From Phascolarctos cinereus (Eukaryota; Chordata; Mammalia; Diprotodontia; Phascolarctidae), in the NCBI RefSeq assembly GCF_002099425.1, contig NW_018343972.1:2059501-2123500 (forward strand): a stretch of 64,000 bases of DNA, in the 5' to 3' direction. Positions within the stretch are counted from its first letter, which is position 1, and each line of letters starts with the position of its first letter. This document shows, piece after piece, positions 1 to 10,580 of this stretch. Made by a program: the position numbers and the translations under genes. The notes beneath the pieces are model-generated. The model was not told the origin of the DNA. It saw nothing but the letters and a program-made list of their open reading frames with translations, and made no database searches.

Positions 1-350
1 ATTTTGTGTAGTCTACCTTCAACCTCTTTTCTTTCTTATTCTTGAACCACACTTTGCAGCATATTTTTCACTGTTTGTCCCTGTGCTCATCTGTGCATTG
101 ACATCACCAGGTATTAAAGTATATGCTGTTTTGGTTTGGAGGGTCTCATATAGTTCTTAATAAAATTTTCATTTCTTCTTCTTTGGCAATGGATGTTGGT
201 ACATAAGCTGCAATTATTTTCATGATGGTGATCGTGTAAATGATAATCATGAGCACTGCAGAAAGACATCATTAATTGTCCATGAAGTGATGCTTCCTGT
301 AGCCCTTGAACATACAATAAAACTGACTTTTCTAACTCCTTCATTTTCTT
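1..350 (-). mobile_element. RTE-clade LINE fragment, endonuclease region
   Basis: On the minus strand, positions about 220-150 read IIAAYVPTSIAKEEEMK, which fits the AYxPT segment of the apurinic-type endonuclease of RTE/BovB non-LTR retrotransposons. The fragment runs off the left edge of the window. A frame break follows soon after the motif, so it is a dead copy. Family assignment is from memory of RTE proteins; the right limit is uncertain. Confidence 0.5.
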
Positions 351-745
351 CCTTCAAGTGCCACTTCTACAGGAGGCCTTTTATCAATTTCATATGAACT
401 GATTGAACCAGTGTACAACACCATTTGGAATCATGCAAGAAAAGTTTACTGTATTGTTAATACCCTTGGACCCAGAAGCCTGGGTTTATACCCCAAACAG
501 GTATAAGCAAGGCTCTAAGGAGAACTTGTGAATCATTCTTCTTTTGATCTGTGACTTCTTTTATCTTTTGGTTTAATTTAGAGTGATAAAGTTGAGACGT
601 ATATCAACAACTTCTTCCAGTAGTAAGTCCAACCATTGATTTTTGGACAAGAAACTCATATTTAGGAAACTAGTAGCTAAGTTTATGTTTACAGAAGTCT
701 AAAAACCCCGTGATATGTCACCTGTCACCCCAGTCCAGTCTTTGG
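351..745. other. unassigned sequence
   Basis: No repeat, exon or RNA gene is recognised. It may be a continuation of the RTE fragment on its left, but no further motif is visible. Confidence 0.4.
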
Positions 746-930
746 TGGAGCAGAGGTAGTGGGGTACAATGAGAAAGAGGAACAAAGACTATAGTTTGGA
801 ATCCTAGCTCTGCTGCTCATTTACCTGAGTGATCTTGGATGAGTTACTTTACCACTCTGGGTCTCAGTTTTCTTATAAGTAAAATGAAGCAGTTAGTCAA
901 GGTGATCTCTGAGGTCCTGTCCATTTCTAA
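746..930 (+). mobile_element. MIR-type CORE-SINE
   Basis: The order of MIR landmarks is kept: a degenerate tRNA-like head, CTAGCTCTGCTGCT, the core GATCTTGGATGAGTTACTTT, then CTGGGTCTCAGTTTTCTTA and a tail with TGATCTCTGAGGTCC. It is old and diverged. Confidence 0.75.
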
Positions 931-1284
931 ATCCTCAGTCCTCTACCAAATCAGCCAGCCTCTGCTTAAAGACCGTATACAATGGGGAACTCACTGCTTT
1001 TATAATGCAGTGCTCACATAGAGGCCAAGAAGAAGTGATACAAAGATAATCCCAAGGTCTCTCTGAAGAACTCTGGAATTGGTTGTGAGACATGGGAGAC
1101 GCTGGCACAGAATGGCCCAGCAAGGAATGCCTGTATCTAAGCAGGTGCTATGCTCTATGAGCATAGCAGAATTGCAGTAGCTCAAAAGAAACTCAAGATG
1201 CACAAAATTAGAGACATCTCCGCTCCAAATGTTCGTATGTAATATTTGTGTCCAGTCTGTGGTAGAGCCTCCCAAGCTTGCCTT

Positions 1285-1385
1285 GGTCTGATCAGCCAGT
1301 CAGGCACACTGTAGTGTGTGACCCCAACATAGTGATGTCATTTTGGTCTTCTTTGAGAACAAAGGACAGCAGCCCACAAAGCAGC
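1285..1385 (+). mobile_element. RTE-derived SINE, 3' part
   Basis: GGTCTTCTTTGAGAACAAAG followed by GACAGCAGCCC resembles, in reverse, the ends of the elements at 22385 and 26430 (GTCCTTCATTCTTGAAGAGG). This is the tail of a marsupial RTE-type short element; only the end is recognisable. Confidence 0.4.
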
Positions 1386-1389
1386 CCAT

Positions 1390-2073
1390 TCTAGGCTGTG
1401 GCTACAAGAAGGCAAAGGATAGTAAGGCCTTTGGAAAGAGAGGAGTTGACCCCTAGAATGGGCTTGGAACCTTTTACGAATGGCAGGAATCTAGGCATGA
1501 GCATGGGGAGAAACGTAGGCACCTTAGTGTAGAGTGTTATCTTTTAAATAATGCGCCTTTCCCCAAGCAGGTTATTAAATTAATTCAGAACTTATGCTCA
1601 CACTTAAAAGATTTCTGTCATATTTTATGAACATGATGATCTCAGAGTAATTTGCACTGGAGATGTGTCACATTAAATCAGAGACACTAATAAACTTTAT
1701 TACTTAAACTCCACATGAATTAGTTGAGGCGGCAGATAAACTATTCCACCCTTGTACATATATTTATGCCCTTGAAATATGGCCTCTCCTATGGGAAAAT
1801 GTAAATAAATTTGATAAGATTGCCTCCACCCTGTCAATAAATAGACTTAACTAAGGCTGGGTACTCTGACACTGCCTAAACTAAGCCGTTGGATGCGTTC
1901 ATCACCTGACATTCCTTCTCTCCTTTCTGAGAGAGAGCTAAAGGGAGGTTGGCTTGGATCCAGACATAAACACTTTTCTTGGGATTTACAAACACTTTGG
2001 TCTCTTTGGTTTCATCACCCTCAGTTCATGCTGTTTGGAATTTATTGTGTTCAGTGAATAGAGGGAACTACAG
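1390..2073. other. unassigned, no recognised gene
   Basis: Mostly AT-rich unique-looking DNA. No splice-bounded coding stretch or known repeat is recognised. Confidence 0.4.
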
Positions 2074-2440
2074 AAAATCATAGACTCAGAAACAGAGTGG
2101 GAAGGAACTTGGAGGTCAGTTAGTCCAACCCATTCCAGAGCAGGAATCCTCTTCCCAATAACCCTGACAAGGGGTCACCCATCTCTGCTTAAGGACTTCT
2201 AGTGATGGGGATCGCCTTATCTCCCATGGCAACCCATTTCACTTTTAGATAGCTTTAATTGCTAAGAAAAACATCCTTATATCCAGCTGAAATCTGTCTT
2301 TGCAACTTCCTTCTGTTACTGCTAGTTCTGTCCTCTGGGGTTAAGAAAAATAAGTCTAATCCTTCTTTCCTGTGACAGCCCTTTGAATATGTGAAGGAAG
2401 CTATCATTTTCTTTCTTAAATGTTTTCTTCTCCAGGTGTC
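2074..2440 (-). mobile_element. L3 (CR1-clade) LINE 3' portion
   Basis: It begins with the CR1/L3 terminal motif AATCATAGACTCAGAAAC, then GGAAGGAACTTGGAGGTCAG and AGTCCAACCCATTC, then the block that in CR1 relatives encodes the C-terminal part (CTTCCTTCTGTTACTGCTAG, TTCTGTCCTCTGGGG). It continues at 2930-3200 after about 490 bp of intervening sequence. Confidence 0.75.
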
Positions 2441-2589
2441 CTGGGACAGGCCTTACTCAGGCCAGTCTGATGGTTCTGATTTAGGATTGGAATGGAATGA
2501 GACATCCATAGACCATCTAATGAAAAAGAAATTTATTTAAGTATAGTGTGGGCAGTATATTCAGCAAGGACACAGTATTGATTCAGTTA

Positions 2590-2645
2590 GTTTCAGCTTT
2601 TCTTTTCTCTCTCTGTCTGCCTCTGTCTCTCTATCTCTGTCTCTG

Positions 2646-2678
<33 letters not shown>

Positions 2679-2690
2679 TGCCTCACTGGC
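2590..2690 (+). repeat. (CTCTGT)n / (CT)n simple repeat
   Basis: A run of CTCTGT and CTCT units with scattered substitutions. The leucine- and serine-rich open frame over it is a by-product of the repeat. Confidence 0.85.
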
Positions 2691-2929
2691 ATCTCTGAAT
2701 TGTGTGTCAAGCCCAAGAAGGGATCTGATTCCTTATGTGTTGGGTTTTTGTACTTAGGTGGCCAGAAATCTACTCAGTGGTTTGAGCCTTAGTTTCCTGG
2801 ATGGAAGTTAAGTATTGAGAATGGTTGTGTTTTTTTTTTTTTTTTTTTAAGGAAAAGCTAACCTAGCTTGTATGGGATAGATGTTTTTTTGATGATGCTA
2901 GTCTATTCTTCAGTTCTACTAGTTGATCT

Positions 2930-3200
2930 TTGTTTGGCATGGTTTTGAGTCCCCTATACCATCCTGATTGGCTTTAGGCTGCCAATGTCCTTTCTAAAGT
3001 GTGGAGCTTAGAACTGAAGAAAATATTCCTCATGTGGTTTGACCAAGGCAGAGTATGGGGATGGCGGAGCACAATCTTGAGTACCTCAAGGTCACATTAG
3101 CATTTTTGGCTATTTTATTATATCCTTTATTTAAATTGAGCTTGCTATTCACTAAAGGCCCCATATTTTCCCCACATAAGCTCTTGTCTATTAATGTAGC
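2930..3200 (-). mobile_element. L3 (CR1-clade) LINE, second part
   Basis: It carries CAATGTCCTTTCTAAAGTGT, then GGTTTGACCAAGGCAGAGTA, and AAGGTCACATTAGCATTTTT. These are the consecutive CR1/L3 minus-strand landmarks upstream of those at 2074-2440, so both parts belong to one insertion. The CATC microsatellite at 3202 ends it. Confidence 0.75.
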
Positions 3201-3201
3201 A

Positions 3202-3296
3202 ATCCATCCATCCATCCATCCATCCATCCATCTATCATCCATCCATCCATCCATCCATCCATCCATCCATCCATCCATCCATCCATCCATCCATCC
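3202..3296 (+). repeat. (CATC)n microsatellite
   Basis: About 22 tetranucleotide units with one interruption near 3231-3238. Open frames on both strands (SIHP and WMDG repeats) arise from the tetranucleotide. Confidence 0.95.
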
Positions 3297-3400
3297 TTCC
3301 AAGTACTTACAAAACTAAAAGTGAAACAGCCCCTTCCATTAAGGAGTCTGCATTCTACTGGGGGGTAGGGTGAGGGGAAGGAGACAATGTGAACATGTAA
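3297..3400 (-). mobile_element. L2 LINE 3' end fragment
   Basis: AAACAGCCCCTTCCATTAAG and GAGTCTGCATTCTACTGGGG match the reverse complement of the L2 3' region (CCCACTAGAATGTAAGCTCC...GGGCAGGGACTG). Short and diverged. Confidence 0.5.
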
Positions 3401-3766
3401 GGGCCTTTTGAGCTACTCCTTTCACTCACACTTGTGGGTTGGGTGCACAGAGGATGACTGCTACTTAATAATAATAATATTGGGGTACACATTTCTATAA
3501 ATGTACAACATAGTATCTGGAGTAAGAATGGGTACACACTTAGACCACAATGGTGGTGAGAAATATAGACAATACATGTGGCCAATACTACTCACTATTG
3601 CTGGTACTTTAGGGCCTGGAAGTTCTTCCTTTCTTTGTGGAGTTCTCATGTAGCTCCTGGGTATAGTGTCTCAGCTGGGTGAGTCACTAAGCTGGGCTGC
3701 TGAGGTTTGCTCCTCTCTGCAGTTCTACCCCTCAACTGCCAAGGCTGCATCTCTCTTGAGTACAGA

Positions 3767-3769
<3 letters not shown>
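3401..3769. other. unassigned sequence
   Basis: No recognised repeat or exon. A short run of ATAATAATA lies near 3469. Confidence 0.4.

Positions 3770-3829
<60 letters not shown>
3770..3829 (+). repeat. (CT)n microsatellite
   Basis: About 29 uninterrupted CT units. Likely polymorphic. Confidence 0.97.
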
Positions 3830-3830
<1 letters not shown>

Positions 3831-4050
3831 GTTAGTACTTCTTCTCCTGAAAGCTATTTTTTCTTTTGAATGACTGATTCCTTGCATGCCTGTGTGTCTG
3901 GAGTTTGTCTCTGCTTCTTGCTGGAAGAGCTCAGTCATGCCTCAAACTCTCTCCTACTGCTGACTGCTGTGTTTCCTACTGGCTGAGTTGAGCCATTAAT
4001 ATCATTATTAGGTTCATACCTGAAAGAGATCCAACAAAGAGGAAATAGAC

Positions 4051-4054
4051 ATAT

Positions 4055-4135
<81 letters not shown>
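4051..4135. repeat. (AT)n / (ATAC)n microsatellite
   Basis: Alternating AT with ATACAT interruptions, ending exactly where the L1 fragment begins. Confidence 0.95.
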
Positions 4136-4141
<6 letters not shown>

Positions 4142-4657
4142 AAAATATTTAAAGCAGCTATTTTTGCAGTGGCAAAGAACTGGAAACTAAGGGGATGCCC
4201 ATCAACTGGGGCAATGATGGTATATGAAGGTAATAAAATACTATTATACCATAAGGAATGATGAAGGGAATGGTGTCAGAGAAACCTTGGAAGATTTACA
4301 GAATGAATTTAGGGGAACTGATGTAGAATGAAGCAAGCAGAATCAGCAGAACAATTTGTACTTGTAAATAACAATTGTAAAATTGAAAACTTTGGAAGAC
4401 AAGAATTCTGATCAACACAATGACCAGCCATGATTCCAGAGAACTGATGTGGAAGAATGCTGCCTACTTCCTGACAGAAGTGATAGACTAAATGTGCAAA
4501 TTAGGACACACCTTTGGACATGGCCAGTGTAGGAATTTGTTTTGCTTGACTATGGCATATTTGTTATATATTTTCTTCTCCTAGTGGGAAGGCGAAAAGG
4601 TGAGTGGGATAGAAAATAAAGTACTTGTTAATTGAAAAAATAAATTTTAATAAAAAA
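4136..4657 (+). mobile_element. L1 LINE, 5'-truncated 3' end
   Basis: AAATATTTAAAGCAGCTATT, GCAAAGAACTGGAAACTAAG and GGGATGCCCATCAACTGGGG are L1 3'-terminal landmarks. The reverse complement of the same block occurs at 25350-25440. It ends in an A/T-rich tail (AATAAATTTTAATAAAAAA). Only the last 0.5 kb is present. Confidence 0.75.
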
Positions 4658-5085
4658 TGACATGGCCAATGGCATGAGAGGAGAAAAATTGTCCTTTTTC
4701 CTTTCTGACTTCTGCTATAGGCACAAACTATGTATCTCTTCTACGAGGGCCTGGATCTGACAACTCATCCACAGTTTAGCTGTTTAAAACCCTGCAAAAG
4801 GGTGGCCAATTTTTGCTCATATAATGAAGTTACTCCCTTAAGGCTTTCAGAGAAAGGTGTTTACACTCTTAAAGGGACTGTCTGGGCATTAACACCTTGT
4901 TACTACATTAGCACCTCATTACCTCCTTTATCTTTTTGCTTTCTTTGATTCCAACTGTACATGGGTGTGGGGGACCAAATTCTCCCTCTCTTCCATATGT
5001 ATCTTTATGTAGATAAAATATATTTATAAAATACATTCAAGGTAATTTTGATGGGGAAAGTACTGGCAGCTGGAGGGAGGGGGTG
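4658..5085. other. unassigned sequence
   Basis: No gene or known repeat recognised. An open frame at 4730-4948 (72 residues) has no domain character. Confidence 0.4.
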
Positions 5086-5280
5086 GGGATTAGGAAAGCC
5101 TTTATGCATAAAGTGTCCCTTAGGCCAAGTTTCTAAGAGGAGAGGAGGAGGAGGGAATGCATTCCAGATATAGGTAGGAAACAGCAAGTGCAAAGTCAAG
5201 GAGATGGGAGATGGAGGGTTGGGTGTAAGGAATGGAGAGGTCAGTTTGGCTGGAACCCAAAGTGTGGTATTAGAGCTTGG
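5086..5280 (-). mobile_element. L2 LINE fragment
   Basis: AGGAAAGCCTTTATGCATAA, GCATTCCAGATATAGGTAGG, AACAGCAAGTGCAAAGTCAA and GGTCAGTTTGGCTGGAACC follow the order of the reverse complement of L2 just downstream of the reverse transcriptase. Confidence 0.65.
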
Positions 5281-5384
5281 AGTTCAGCTCCTTCATTATA
5301 ATCTCCTTGGAAAGCAATGGTTCTTTGTGGGACTGCTGAACAGATAGTTTTCATTTACCTTGGACCTATACCAAGTGAGCAATT

Positions 5385-5440
5385 CATAATAATATCACTT
5401 AGCACAATATCTGGCACATAGTAGGTCCTCAGTTCACTAA
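5385..5440 (+). mobile_element. L2 3' terminus
   Basis: TTAGCACAATATCTGGCACA followed by TAGTAGGTCCTCAGTTCACT is the L2 3' end (TAGCACAGTGCCTGGCACATAG...). Confidence 0.6.
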
Positions 5441-5954
5441 CTGATATCAAGAGGGTTTGGCAAGGTCCAGATCTGGACCTTCATGGTATGGCTTTCTTCC
5501 TTTGGCTATAAGGCAGTCCTGTTGATGGTCCTCTTCTTTCTCTTAAAAAGCACACCACTGAGGAACTCTTCTTCCACGAATCTGGTGCTGGGCTCTAGAG
5601 CACAGAACTCTACATCTATGGAATCCTCTAACTCAGGAACTCTCAAAAGCAGGATTATCCATGAGTAACCTCAAGACTGGAAATATTTATTCTCAGGATT
5701 GCTAGTCTCCAACCTATTTCCAATGGACATAGAAGGACAGAAGAAGATAGTGAGGAACTTGAGTGGAGGAACTCTCCACTCAAGTTTTCCTGGTTAAGCT
5801 CACCCTTTGAGCAAGGGCCCACATCTAGCTGCATATATGTTTTCCCCTTCTGACAAAGGTCCATGCCCTATAATCTCACTATGTTCCTCAGAAGACTTAT
5901 CAGATGTCCCCATGATCATCCCTATTATACATTCAAGAGAGATATATAGGATGT
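5441..5954. other. unassigned sequence
   Basis: No recognised gene. GGAACTCTCCACTCAAG and related words around 5760-5790 form a short imperfect repeat only. Confidence 0.35.
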
Positions 5955-6170
5955 AAAGGGGCAATGGAGTATAAAGAACACTGGCCTTGGGGTCAGATGA
6001 ACCAGATTTAAGTATAGGCTTGGCCTTTTGGTAGCCATGCACTTGACTGTGGATCTCAGTTTCCCCTTATAAAATGGAAATAATGTTCCTTGCACTGCCT
6101 ACCTCATAGAGTAGTTGCGAGGAAATGATTTTTGTCGGCTCTAAAGTGCTATATTAGTTCTTATTAATCA
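5955..6170 (+). mobile_element. MIR-type CORE-SINE
   Basis: Near-complete: AGAACACTGGCCTTGGGGTC, GCACTTGACTGTGGATCTC, AGTTTCCCCTTATAAAATGG, TGCCTACCTCATAGAGTAG and AAAGTGCTATATTAGTT occur in the canonical order. Confidence 0.8.
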
Positions 6171-6339
6171 CCTAATAATAACACCCAACAACATGGAGTG
6201 CCAGTGTACTGGAGAGAGGAGTTCCCTTCTTTCCTGAAATGGGAACAACCACGCCTCCCAGAACTGGTCTGCCTCAGCTTCCCTACAGCACAGTGGGGAG
6301 ACTGTTCACTTCCTCCAGCGGGAGAGATATCTCCCCATA

Positions 6340-6530
6340 ACCATCTCTCTACCCAGCTTCATTAACAACTTCAATTAGCCAATAAGCCTGCAATGCTTCA
6401 TCAGCCGCCTGGATCGGAGGCAAAATTAAGCCGTCACATTTTATGAACTGCTCAGAGAGTTCTGGGAGGAATTCCACATATTTTACATTTAATACCTTGC
6501 CTCTTGTCTTTATTTATAATGTTAATAATG
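6340..6530. promoter_or_regulatory. repeat-free block, candidate conserved non-coding element
   Basis: The block has no repeat signature. It carries ATTAGCCAAT (an inverted-CCAAT-like word) and AATTAAGCCGTCACATTTTA, and AT-rich motifs such as TTATTTATAATGTTAATAAT. Regulatory function is inferred only from composition and lack of repeats. Confidence 0.25.
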
Positions 6531-7034
6531 ATTTGGGGGCCTTGCTCCAGAATGGGGTGGAGGATGTGAATGAAAAAGAAGGAAGGAGCAGAACATGGAA
6601 GGCCCCCTGATGCAGAGAGGAAAGGTCGCTAGGGGTCTCCTCGCAGACAGGTGCAGGCTTTCCTGAGGCATTTCAGATAATAGAGCTGAGGCTTTGTTGG
6701 CCCTGCTCAGATGTTCTCTTTTGTGTTGGTCCAAATGGCCCAGTGAACCAGGGAGGCTTCTGTCTTGTGATCACACTGCAGGATGCTCTTTAAACTATCC
6801 TCCTTGCATCCCACCCCTTACATCCCCTTCCCTGAATGTCTGTCATTAATAATTCAAAGCTTGGTCCTGTCTTAGAGAAAACTCAGTTTGGGAAGGGTCA
6901 GACCAATTAGCAAGGATTTCCTTCCTTCCCTCACTGACCCCTTTCTATCCTGCTGGCTGCTTTGCCAACCTTTCCTACAGGGCTGATCCCTAACTAGAGG
7001 ATGCTTGTGGCAGAAACAGAGGAAGGGGAGACAG
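6531..7034. other. unassigned sequence
   Basis: No gene or repeat recognised. Confidence 0.4.
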
Positions 7035-7170
7035 ATAGAATAATAGAGCTGGAAGGGACTTTAGAGAGCATGGAGTTCAGCTCTTTCATTTTACAAATGA
7101 GGAAACTGAGGCTCAGAAAGGGAAAATAATTTTCCCAAGGTTTTTTAGTTAAGTATCCAAATGCGCAGAT
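7035..7170 (-). mobile_element. MIR-type SINE (MIR3-like)
   Basis: AATAGAGCTGGAAGGGACTT followed by CATTTTACAAATGAGGAAAC and TGAGGCTCAGAAAGGG is the minus-strand order of this SINE class. Confidence 0.75.
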
Positions 7171-7304
7171 CTTACTTGTGGCAAGACCCTCAGAAAGAAC
7201 ATCACAAACCCCTAGTCCCCACTCTCTGAGCATTTCAGTCAGGATCCCATTGCTTGGAGCATGAGGTAGTCTGAGAATGAAACTGTTTTCAGTCTAGCCC
7301 TATC

Positions 7305-7790
7305 TGTTTATCAATCAATAGGCGTTTATTCAGCATCTGCTCAGGCATTGTGCTGAATGCTAGAAAGACAAATAAACAAAAAGATAGTTCCTACCCTCAA
7401 GGAGTCTACATTCTAATTGGGCAAGACAACATAGAAATGGAAGATGAAAAGTAAAGAGATGGGGTGGAGAAGATACTCATGAGGAGACGTGGTGGAGAGT
7501 AAAATGAGCATGACTGGCCTGCGCACTTCCTCAAAATTGAGGTTCCAGGAAGAACTCATCAATCAGAGGAAAGGGCACACAGATGAAAGTGCAGAAGGGA
7601 GCTTATAATCTATAGCGGGGAAGTAACATATTCTGTATGTGTAGAGAGATGTGCAAAATAGCTACAAGATAAGTTTGAGAGGAAGGCACTACCGCCCAGG
7701 AAGGTAAGGAAAGGCTTCACGTGGAATGTGTATCTTAGGTTGAACCTTGAAGGAAGCTAAGGAATCTAAGAATTATGTTTTAAAAAGTCT
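7305..7790 (-). mobile_element. L2 LINE 3' portion
   Basis: It starts with the L2 3' end in reverse (ATTCAGCATCTGCTCAGGCA, CTACCCTCAAGGAGTCTACA) and goes on into TGAGCATGACTGG and AACTCATCAATCAGAGGAA. The last two are shared with the L2 copy at 44700-44780. It ends near AGGTTGAACCTTGAAGGAAG. Confidence 0.7.
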
Positions 7791-8039
7791 CCCCATCTAA
7801 GGGCTTTGTTACTATCTGGTAGCTGATATTTGGAATGGTTACTTAGGTTAAGGAGTCCCTGAGTTCACTGGCGTTAGATGCTGCTTGAATAGATCATGGT
7901 CCTATGTGCCTAGCAGATGGTCTTCTTGAGAGGCTGTGATAGAAAAATACACTGTCCTGTGACCAACTTGATTGAGTCTCTTCCAACTTGGGTAGGCTGG
8001 TGGTGCTCAGGTGAAAAACATACTATTGATTGTCAAGCC

Positions 8040-8180
8040 CGCAGGGATTTATTATATATGACAATAATAAAAGGACTTCTTCTGTAAAACTTGGACTTGG
8101 TCAAAAGGCCGCACCCAATGACCTAGAAGGCCACATGTGGCCTCGAGACCACAAGTTTCCCCCCACTACAGGCCTTTTCA
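8040..8180 (-). mobile_element. hAT-type DNA transposon remnant
   Basis: GGCCACATGTGGCCTCGAGA followed by CCACAAGTTTCCCCCCACTA resembles the terminal block of hAT elements with ends like CAGGGGTGGGGAACCTGCGG. Only one end is visible. Confidence 0.5.
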
Positions 8181-8212
8181 GCCTGGAGGTACTGAGATCA
8201 CCAGAATACACA

Positions 8213-8246
8213 TAATGACTGCTTAATAAATGTTTGTTGAATTGAG
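8213..8246 (+). mobile_element. L2 3' terminus (short)
   Basis: TAATGACTGCTTAATAAATG and TTTGTTGAATTGAG are the last bases of L2. Confidence 0.5.
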
Positions 8247-8801
8247 AATGAAGCATCAGAGTAGGAGGATACTTATAATAATAGTAGTAGTCGTAATACT
8301 TTTAATAATAACAATGAATGCATATCTATACATAGAAACCTTAAATTATCCTTGAGAACTTAGCCAATAAACCTTATTATAACCAGAGAATGATCACGAC
8401 TGAACTGTTATCCCCAATCACTCAGATGTAACATTGATTCATAAAAACTTAAGAATCACATTTTTAATAGATGTTAGCAATGTTTATAGTTTATAAATGT
8501 TCATAGTCTCCAAGCCACGTGGAACTAGAAACTTTCAAAATATAGAGCCCTCGCTGAGATTAAAATCGTGGGAGACTGAGATGAGGTCCTTATCATTCCC
8601 TCCATCCTGTCTTCTACTGGAGTTTTACTGAGGGTGCTTTCAGTGGGCCTAAAAAAGTGAGCTTATCTACCAATATATTTTATTCACTTACAAAAAATAT
8701 ATAGTCATTTTATCCACCTGTGGAGTAATTTGCAGAATGTTAAACAGAAAAGAATGATAGCAAGATAGTAATTTGTCCCAGGAACATTTCTCTCTGAACT
8801 T

Positions 8802-8925
8802 TACTGAATAAAGTGAGGAGTTTTCTGTAATAATTGTGATCATTTTCTAAAGAATGAAGGTTTTCTATAATAGTAGAAAATGTTTTCTACAACAAAAGTA
8901 GTGAGCAATAAGAATGTTTTCTATA
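8802..8925 (+). repeat. unclassified short interspersed repeat, copy 1
   Basis: TACTGAATAAAGTGAGGAGT, then TTTTCT-led units (TTTCTGTAATAA, TTTTCTAAAGAATGAAGG, TTTTCTATAATAGTAG, TTTTCTACAACAA, TTTTCTATAATAAC). The same order occurs at 12781-12885. I cannot name the family. Confidence 0.6.
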
Positions 8926-8926
8926 A

Positions 8927-9105
8927 TAACAATAGTAAGAATAATAACTAGCATTTATATAGGGCTCTAAGGTTTGCCAAGTATTTTACACACATTATCT
9001 TGTTTCATTATCACAACAACCCTGTGAGGTGGGTGCTATTATTATCCCAATTTTACAGATGAAGAAACTGAGGTTGAGAGATATTAAGCAACTTATTAAT
9101 AATAA
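8927..9105 (-). mobile_element. MIR/THER CORE-SINE, 3' part
   Basis: AATAACTAGCATTTATATAG, AGGTTTGCCAAGTATTTTAC, ACAACCCTGTGAGGTGGGTG and TTTTACAGATGAAGAAACTG are minus-strand MIR tail and core. Confidence 0.85.
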
Positions 9106-9284
9106 AATAGCTCTTCCATTGCCCCTTTCCCTAAAGCAGGCTTTAGAGTGGGGTGGAAAGGTTAGAAGTGGTGTTCTCTGTCTAAAAGCTGGGGATGGGA
9201 GAATCCTGAGACAGAGGGCAGAATGGGTGAGCAAGATGGCTTAACTCTCTCTTAACTGATCCTGGGCACACATTAGAAGCAGCA

Positions 9285-9470
9285 GTATACTACTACGACT
9301 ACTACTAAAAACAATGTACGTTTATATGAGACCTTAAGATATTCTAAGCTTTCCTCACAACAACTTTGTAAAGTAAGTAATCCAAGTTATATAATTTTCA
9401 TTTTACTGATAAGGAAACTGAGGCCCAGAGAGAAATATATTCACTACCCTGAGATACTTATAGAAATATC
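9285..9470 (-). mobile_element. MIR CORE-SINE, 3' part
   Basis: A CTACTACGACTACTACTA start, then CCTCACAACAACTTTGTAAA and TTTTACTGATAAGGAAACTG. Diverged. Confidence 0.7.
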
Positions 9471-9474
9471 CTGG

Positions 9475-9595
9475 TATCATAGAGCTTGAAAAAGCTTTAC
9501 AGCCATAAGGCAATGGATCTAGAGATGAAAGGGACCGTCAATTCCAACCTCTTCGTTTTCCAGATGACCAAAGCCCTGGAAATTGAAATGATTTG
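9475..9595 (-). mobile_element. MIR3-like SINE, left part of a split copy
   Basis: ATCTAGAGATGAAAGGGACC, CCAACCTCTTCGTTTTCCAG and ATGACCAAAGCCC lead to GAAATGATTTGTGC. The SINE seems to resume at 10580 with GATTTGCCCAAGGTCACACA, so the retroviral fossil at 9600-10580 lies inside it. Confidence 0.55.
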
Positions 9596-9599
9596 TGCT

Positions 9600-10580
9600 T
9601 AGATTCTTAAAATCTAGCCACTGCTTACACGAGTTCAGACTCCTTAAGAGTCTGCCCAATATGACAGTGTTCTAATAAACCTTGTCTTTGGCTGAAAGAA
9701 GGCTTGGGTCAAATTCTTTCTGAAAAGACTGGAGTGTTGTGATGTTGGGGTCCCAGGACCCCTGAACTCCTAAACCACATCATTTTGGTGGCTCATACAG
9801 GGAAACTGCCTAACCCCAAGTTCTTCTCCAGCCAAGACTGGAAGGTATGTAAGCCTTCCCCCTACCCCCTTTCTTGCTCTGCAGTTGGGGTCGCTCTCCA
9901 AGCACCAAGGCTTGGAGGTGCTTTTCTGGCAGACAGTTATGAGACTGTCTCGCACTTGACCTAATGCTCTCAGGCTTTCAATCCACTGGGTTGGTTGAAG
10001 GCCATGGACCTGGGTACACCTTCCACAGGACAGAGGATAAGGACGGAAGCCCTGTCGGGAAGTGTATATTCAATTCTGTTAATTCCCTCATCAATAGGGA
10101 ACTGGGGAAAACTGCAGTTGCTTTTTGGTTCCCTGAGGCTTACTTACTCCCTTCCCTCTGCACCTCTGAATCCTCCTTCATTGAGGTTACAGGAAAAGTT
10201 AGAACAGCTAAAAATATCTTGGCAACCCTGGATGCAGCCCGTGCTCAGTTCCGGTCAACCTCCTCTTTGGGACCCCCTTGAGGCAGGGAGAGCTCTACAC
10301 CCCTTGCCAGCAGGAGGCAGTTTCAGAAGCCAAGACCTTTGCCCTTACTCCAAAAGATTTTGGGTTCCATTTGTTTGAGGGGGGAATGATGGAGTTGGGA
10401 TCTGGGCCCAAGAAAAGAAAAACCCTGGACTTTCCCACATGGCCAAATCTCTGGCATTCGCCTAAGGTTATAATCCCATCAACTGCTCTTTCACTGTGGC
10501 TACACCCAATCTCCCCTCCATTGTTTTACCTCCCTATGGCCTATGGCCATTTCCCACCCTAACAAAAAAAAAAAAAAAGA
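9600..10580 (+). mobile_element. ERV fossil: R-U5, primer site, leader, poly(A)
   Basis: A gamma-type (ERV1-like) retroviral fossil. Visible parts in order are an R-like segment with an AATAAA signal near 9675, a U5-like segment to about 9781, a primer-binding-site-like TGGTGGCTCATACAGGGAA near 9787, a leader with a donor-like AAGGTATGTAAG near 9841, then about 700 bp without a gag, pol or env motif I can recognise. It ends in a run of about 16 A at 10562-10578. It is broken and carries no intact gene. The host SINE appears to continue on both sides, with GATTTGTGC left and GATTTGCCC right as a possible target duplication. Confidence 0.5.

Noticed and set aside
3202-3296. CRISPR-like array
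   Set aside because: Short uniform tetranucleotide units without spacers in a vertebrate sequence; a microsatellite.
3030-3318. WMDG and SIHP repeat proteins
   Set aside because: Translations of the CATC microsatellite.
9964-10562. Overlapping open frames of 94-127 residues
   Set aside because: They lie within the retroviral fossil, show no recognisable retroviral or host domain, and are not treated as genes.
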